Shown: positions 62,444-64,000 of the stretch, piece after piece
Layout of the letters: each line of letters opens with the position of its first letter
Numbering within the stretch: the stretch's first letter is position 1
Origin: Bacteroidales bacterium
Lineage (GTDB): Bacteria; Bacteroidota; Bacteroidia; Bacteroidales; PXBB01
Assembly: GCA_028698995.1 (NCBI GenBank)
Contig: JAQVVM010000021.1
Location: 1-64,000 of the forward strand
DNA: 64,000 bases
Direction of reading: 5' to 3'
Position numbers and translations under genes: made by a program
The notes under the pieces: generated by a model
Told to the model about the DNA's origin: nothing
The model's input: only the letters and a program-made list of their open reading frames with translations
Database searches by the model: none

Positions 62444-63937
62444 ATGATACGTAAACTTTTACACTTCTTAGTTCTGACCTGCCTCTTAAATATATTATTT
62501 ATTCAGGTTCAGGCACAAGTCCTAACCGGTAATCCAGTTGAACCTGCCATCCCCAATCAAAATCCTTTTTTTGATGCATCTACCAATCATGACCCCTCGG
62601 TTACTTTTGAAAATAGCAACAACAAAGGTCTTGTTTTCCCTCGTACTGATTTAACCCAGTGGGAATTCAAAACAGATTTGCTGGATGGCAGCATGTTTCC
62701 AACAGCCTTTGATGGCATGATTGTGTATAATGTAGGCACAGGAAGTACGCTTACAGGTCAAGGTCAAATTGTCAGTGTTACACCGGGATTTTACTATTTC
62801 TATAATCCAACAGGGACAATGGATATTTCAGATGGCTATTGGATAAAATTAGGAAGTGGTGGAGATAACATATATACAGCTGATGGTACTATTAATGGAA
62901 ACCGCCTTGTAGATCTGGATGGGAATAATATAGCCTTTGGTGATGTAAGAAATTATAAAATAGGAGATAATCCTCAGATAACAGCTCCCAGTGCAATAAT
63001 GGAATTGGAAAGTACCACCAAAGGTATTTTGATACCACGATTAAAAACCTCAGAGCGCAATGCGATTTCCTCCCCCGCCAATGGATTACTGGTATATGAT
63101 TTAGATTATGGCCAATTTTGGTATTTTAACGGTACCATTTGGGTTACTGCTATAGGCCCACAAGGCCCCATAGGCTTAACAGGTCCTGCCGGAGCAGTGG
63201 GTCCGACCGGTCCCATGGGCTTAACCGGATTAACCGGCCTAACCGGACCAGAGGGAGATATGGGTATGATAGGCCCTCCAGGCCCAACAGGGTTAACTGG
63301 TCCTTCAGGAGCAGTTGGAGCCACTGGTCCTCAGGGACCTCAGGGTGTTCAGGGCAATACAGGTGCTGTAGGAGCAGCCGGTATAGCAGGCAATACAGGA
63401 GCCAAAGGTGCTACCGGAGTAACCGGTGCTGCAGGGGCAAATGGAGCAACCGGACCTACCGGTCCAACCGGAGCCACAGGTCCACTTGTAGCAGGTGCAT
63501 CGGGATATACATTAAGGCATGATGGAGCCTCTTGGGTTGGCAATAATATTATTTATAATGATGGTACAAATGTAGGTATTGGCACATCAAGTCCAAATCA
63601 AAAACTACATGTAAATGGCTATGTTAATATGGCCAATGGTTATGCAATTGCAGCCGCAGCAACAAATATTAAAATAACCTACGGTCGCATTGATTATGGT
63701 TCTCTTAGTAATAATTTAAGGGCTTGGAACCCAATACCCCACGGACTAAGTCAAGCCTATCAAGTAATGGTTTCTCTCTATAATTGTTCTGATGATTCAT
63801 TTCAAGTATATCCGGCAGGTGTTTCAGTATGTACGTTTAACAGCGGCGGCTCTGGTCCATGGTATTATTGTATTGAAAATAAAAGCGGCTCAACAAGGAA
63901 TATTTCAATAGTATGGATGGCTATAGGAATTCCTTAA
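62444..63937 (+). CDS. Modular surface or tail-fibre-like protein with a collagen-like tract
   Basis: This 497-residue protein has a signal peptide (about 25 residues). It carries the same N-terminal module as the preceding gene (about residues 26-128), then a second tail-fibre-like segment ([39 protein letters not shown]). A collagen-like Gly-X-Y tract (about 235-349) is rich in GPTG, GATG and GLTG triplets. A tail-spike motif [19 protein letters not shown] precedes a C-terminal beta-rich domain with three Cys (LYNCSDD, VSVCTFN, YYCIENK) that I cannot assign. Collagen-like tracts form trimeric stalks, so a trimeric fibre is likely. It is the last complete gene of the window and has its own promoter-like element. 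Confidence 0.83.
   Translation: MIRKLLHFLVLTCLLNILFIQVQAQVLTGNPVEPAIPNQNPFFDASTNHDPSVTFENSNNKGLVFPRTDLTQWEFKTDLLDGSMFPTAFDGMIVYNVGTGSTLTGQGQIVSVTPGFYYFYNPTGTMDISDGYWIKLGSGGDNIYTADGTINGNRLVDLDGNNIAFGDVRNYKIGDNPQITAPSAIMELESTTKGILIPRLKTSERNAISSPANGLLVYDLDYGQFWYFNGTIWVTAIGPQGPIGLTGPAGAVGPTGPMGLTGLTGLTGPEGDMGMIGPPGPTGLTGPSGAVGATGPQGPQGVQGNTGAVGAAGIAGNTGAKGATGVTGAAGANGATGPTGPTGATGPLVAGASGYTLRHDGASWVGNNIIYNDGTNVGIGTSSPNQKLHVNGYVNMANGYAIAAAATNIKITYGRIDYGSLSNNLRAWNPIPHGLSQAYQVMVSLYNCSDDSFQVYPAGVSVCTFNSGGSGPWYYCIENKSGSTRNISIVWMAIGIP
62523..62758 (+). repeat. Near-identical N-terminal module, copy 2 (236 bp)
   Basis: Matches 59339-59574 with two mismatches. It encodes the segment from [13 protein letters not shown] to YNVGTGST in both proteins. 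Confidence 0.9.
63149..63490 (+). repeat. Collagen-like Gly-X-Y repeat tract
   Basis: This in-frame run of Gly-X-Y triplets is rich in Pro, Thr and Ala at X and Y (for example [19 protein letters not shown] and [14 protein letters not shown]). It contains local DNA repeats such as ACCGGT and GGAGC. Confidence 0.9.
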
Positions 63938-64000
63938 ATATTATAACCAAATAGTACAAAATGTTTTCTCACAAACGGAATAATAACAAGTCTAAAAAAA

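Noticed and set aside
63139-63522. Long Arg/Ser-rich frame on the plus strand inside the collagen-like tract
   Set aside because: A shifted reading of Gly-X-Y codons; the collagen frame continues a full-length gene with signal peptide.
63961-64000. ATG at 63961 as the start of a further gene
   Set aside because: The frame (MFSHKRNNNKSKK) runs off the window edge after 13 codons, too short to support a gene call.

Overview
The window looks like a chromosomal segment of an AT-rich Bacteroidota bacterium, probably an anaerobic or facultative member of or near the Bacteroidales. The reasons are: four proteins with type IX secretion (T9SS) type A C-terminal sorting domains; TonB-dependent receptors with carboxypeptidase-regulatory N-terminal domains; many start sites preceded by the phylum's -7 promoter motif TAnnTTTG; a two-gene atpD-atpC cluster with a short epsilon subunit; and an rnfBCDGEA operon. 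I saw no rRNA, tRNA, CRISPR array, complete insertion sequence or reverse transcriptase gene.

Layout. 1-3.2 kb (minus): an interrupted membrane protein gene at the edge, an acyl-CoA synthetase and two tandem short SSB genes. 3.3-7.3 kb (plus): a membrane-spanning sensor adenylate cyclase (periplasmic propeller plus cytoplasmic class III cyclase) overlapping an HD phosphohydrolase. 7.5-12.9 kb: a histidine ammonia-lyase-like enzyme with Ala-Cys-Gly in place of the usual Ala-Ser-Gly cofactor triad, a T9SS cargo protein, a small membrane protein, an esterase and ribF. 13.0-17.0 kb: atpDC, an M49-like lipoprotein and a DUF1573 protein. 17.3-22.4 kb: a complete Rnf ferredoxin:NAD oxidoreductase operon. 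22.5-32.1 kb: surface polysaccharide genes (O-antigen ligase-like, two GT4 glycosyltransferases, SDR, two paralogous membrane proteins), a radical SAM/SPASM protein and bioA. 32.1-35.9 kb: a membrane-anchored unknown protein and a GH16-like lipoprotein. 36.4-50.4 kb: T9SS cargo, dprA, two tandem TonB-dependent receptors, a lipid kinase, a hybrid histidine kinase, a lipoprotein, ribonuclease Z and another T9SS cargo. 50.5-58.8 kb: a B12-binding-type radical SAM protein, a GT39-like membrane protein, an SGNH hydrolase, small exported proteins and a large T9SS propeller protein. 59.2-64 kb: two modular, phage-tail-fibre-like surface proteins.

How it fits together. The energy genes (atpDC, rnf) point to ion-gradient bioenergetics. 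The polysaccharide, TonB, T9SS and lipoprotein genes describe an envelope-oriented lifestyle. The most unusual parts are the last two genes and the cyclase/HD pair. The last two genes share a near-identical 236-bp N-terminal module but carry different middles and tips (YadA-head repeats, collagen-like tracts, Fn3-like repeats, and a DUF1566/Lcl C-type-lectin-like tip with the composition of a diversity-generating retroelement target). The cyclase/HD pair could be a self-contained cAMP synthesis/turnover unit. All functional statements are read from motifs and family knowledge; no database search was run.
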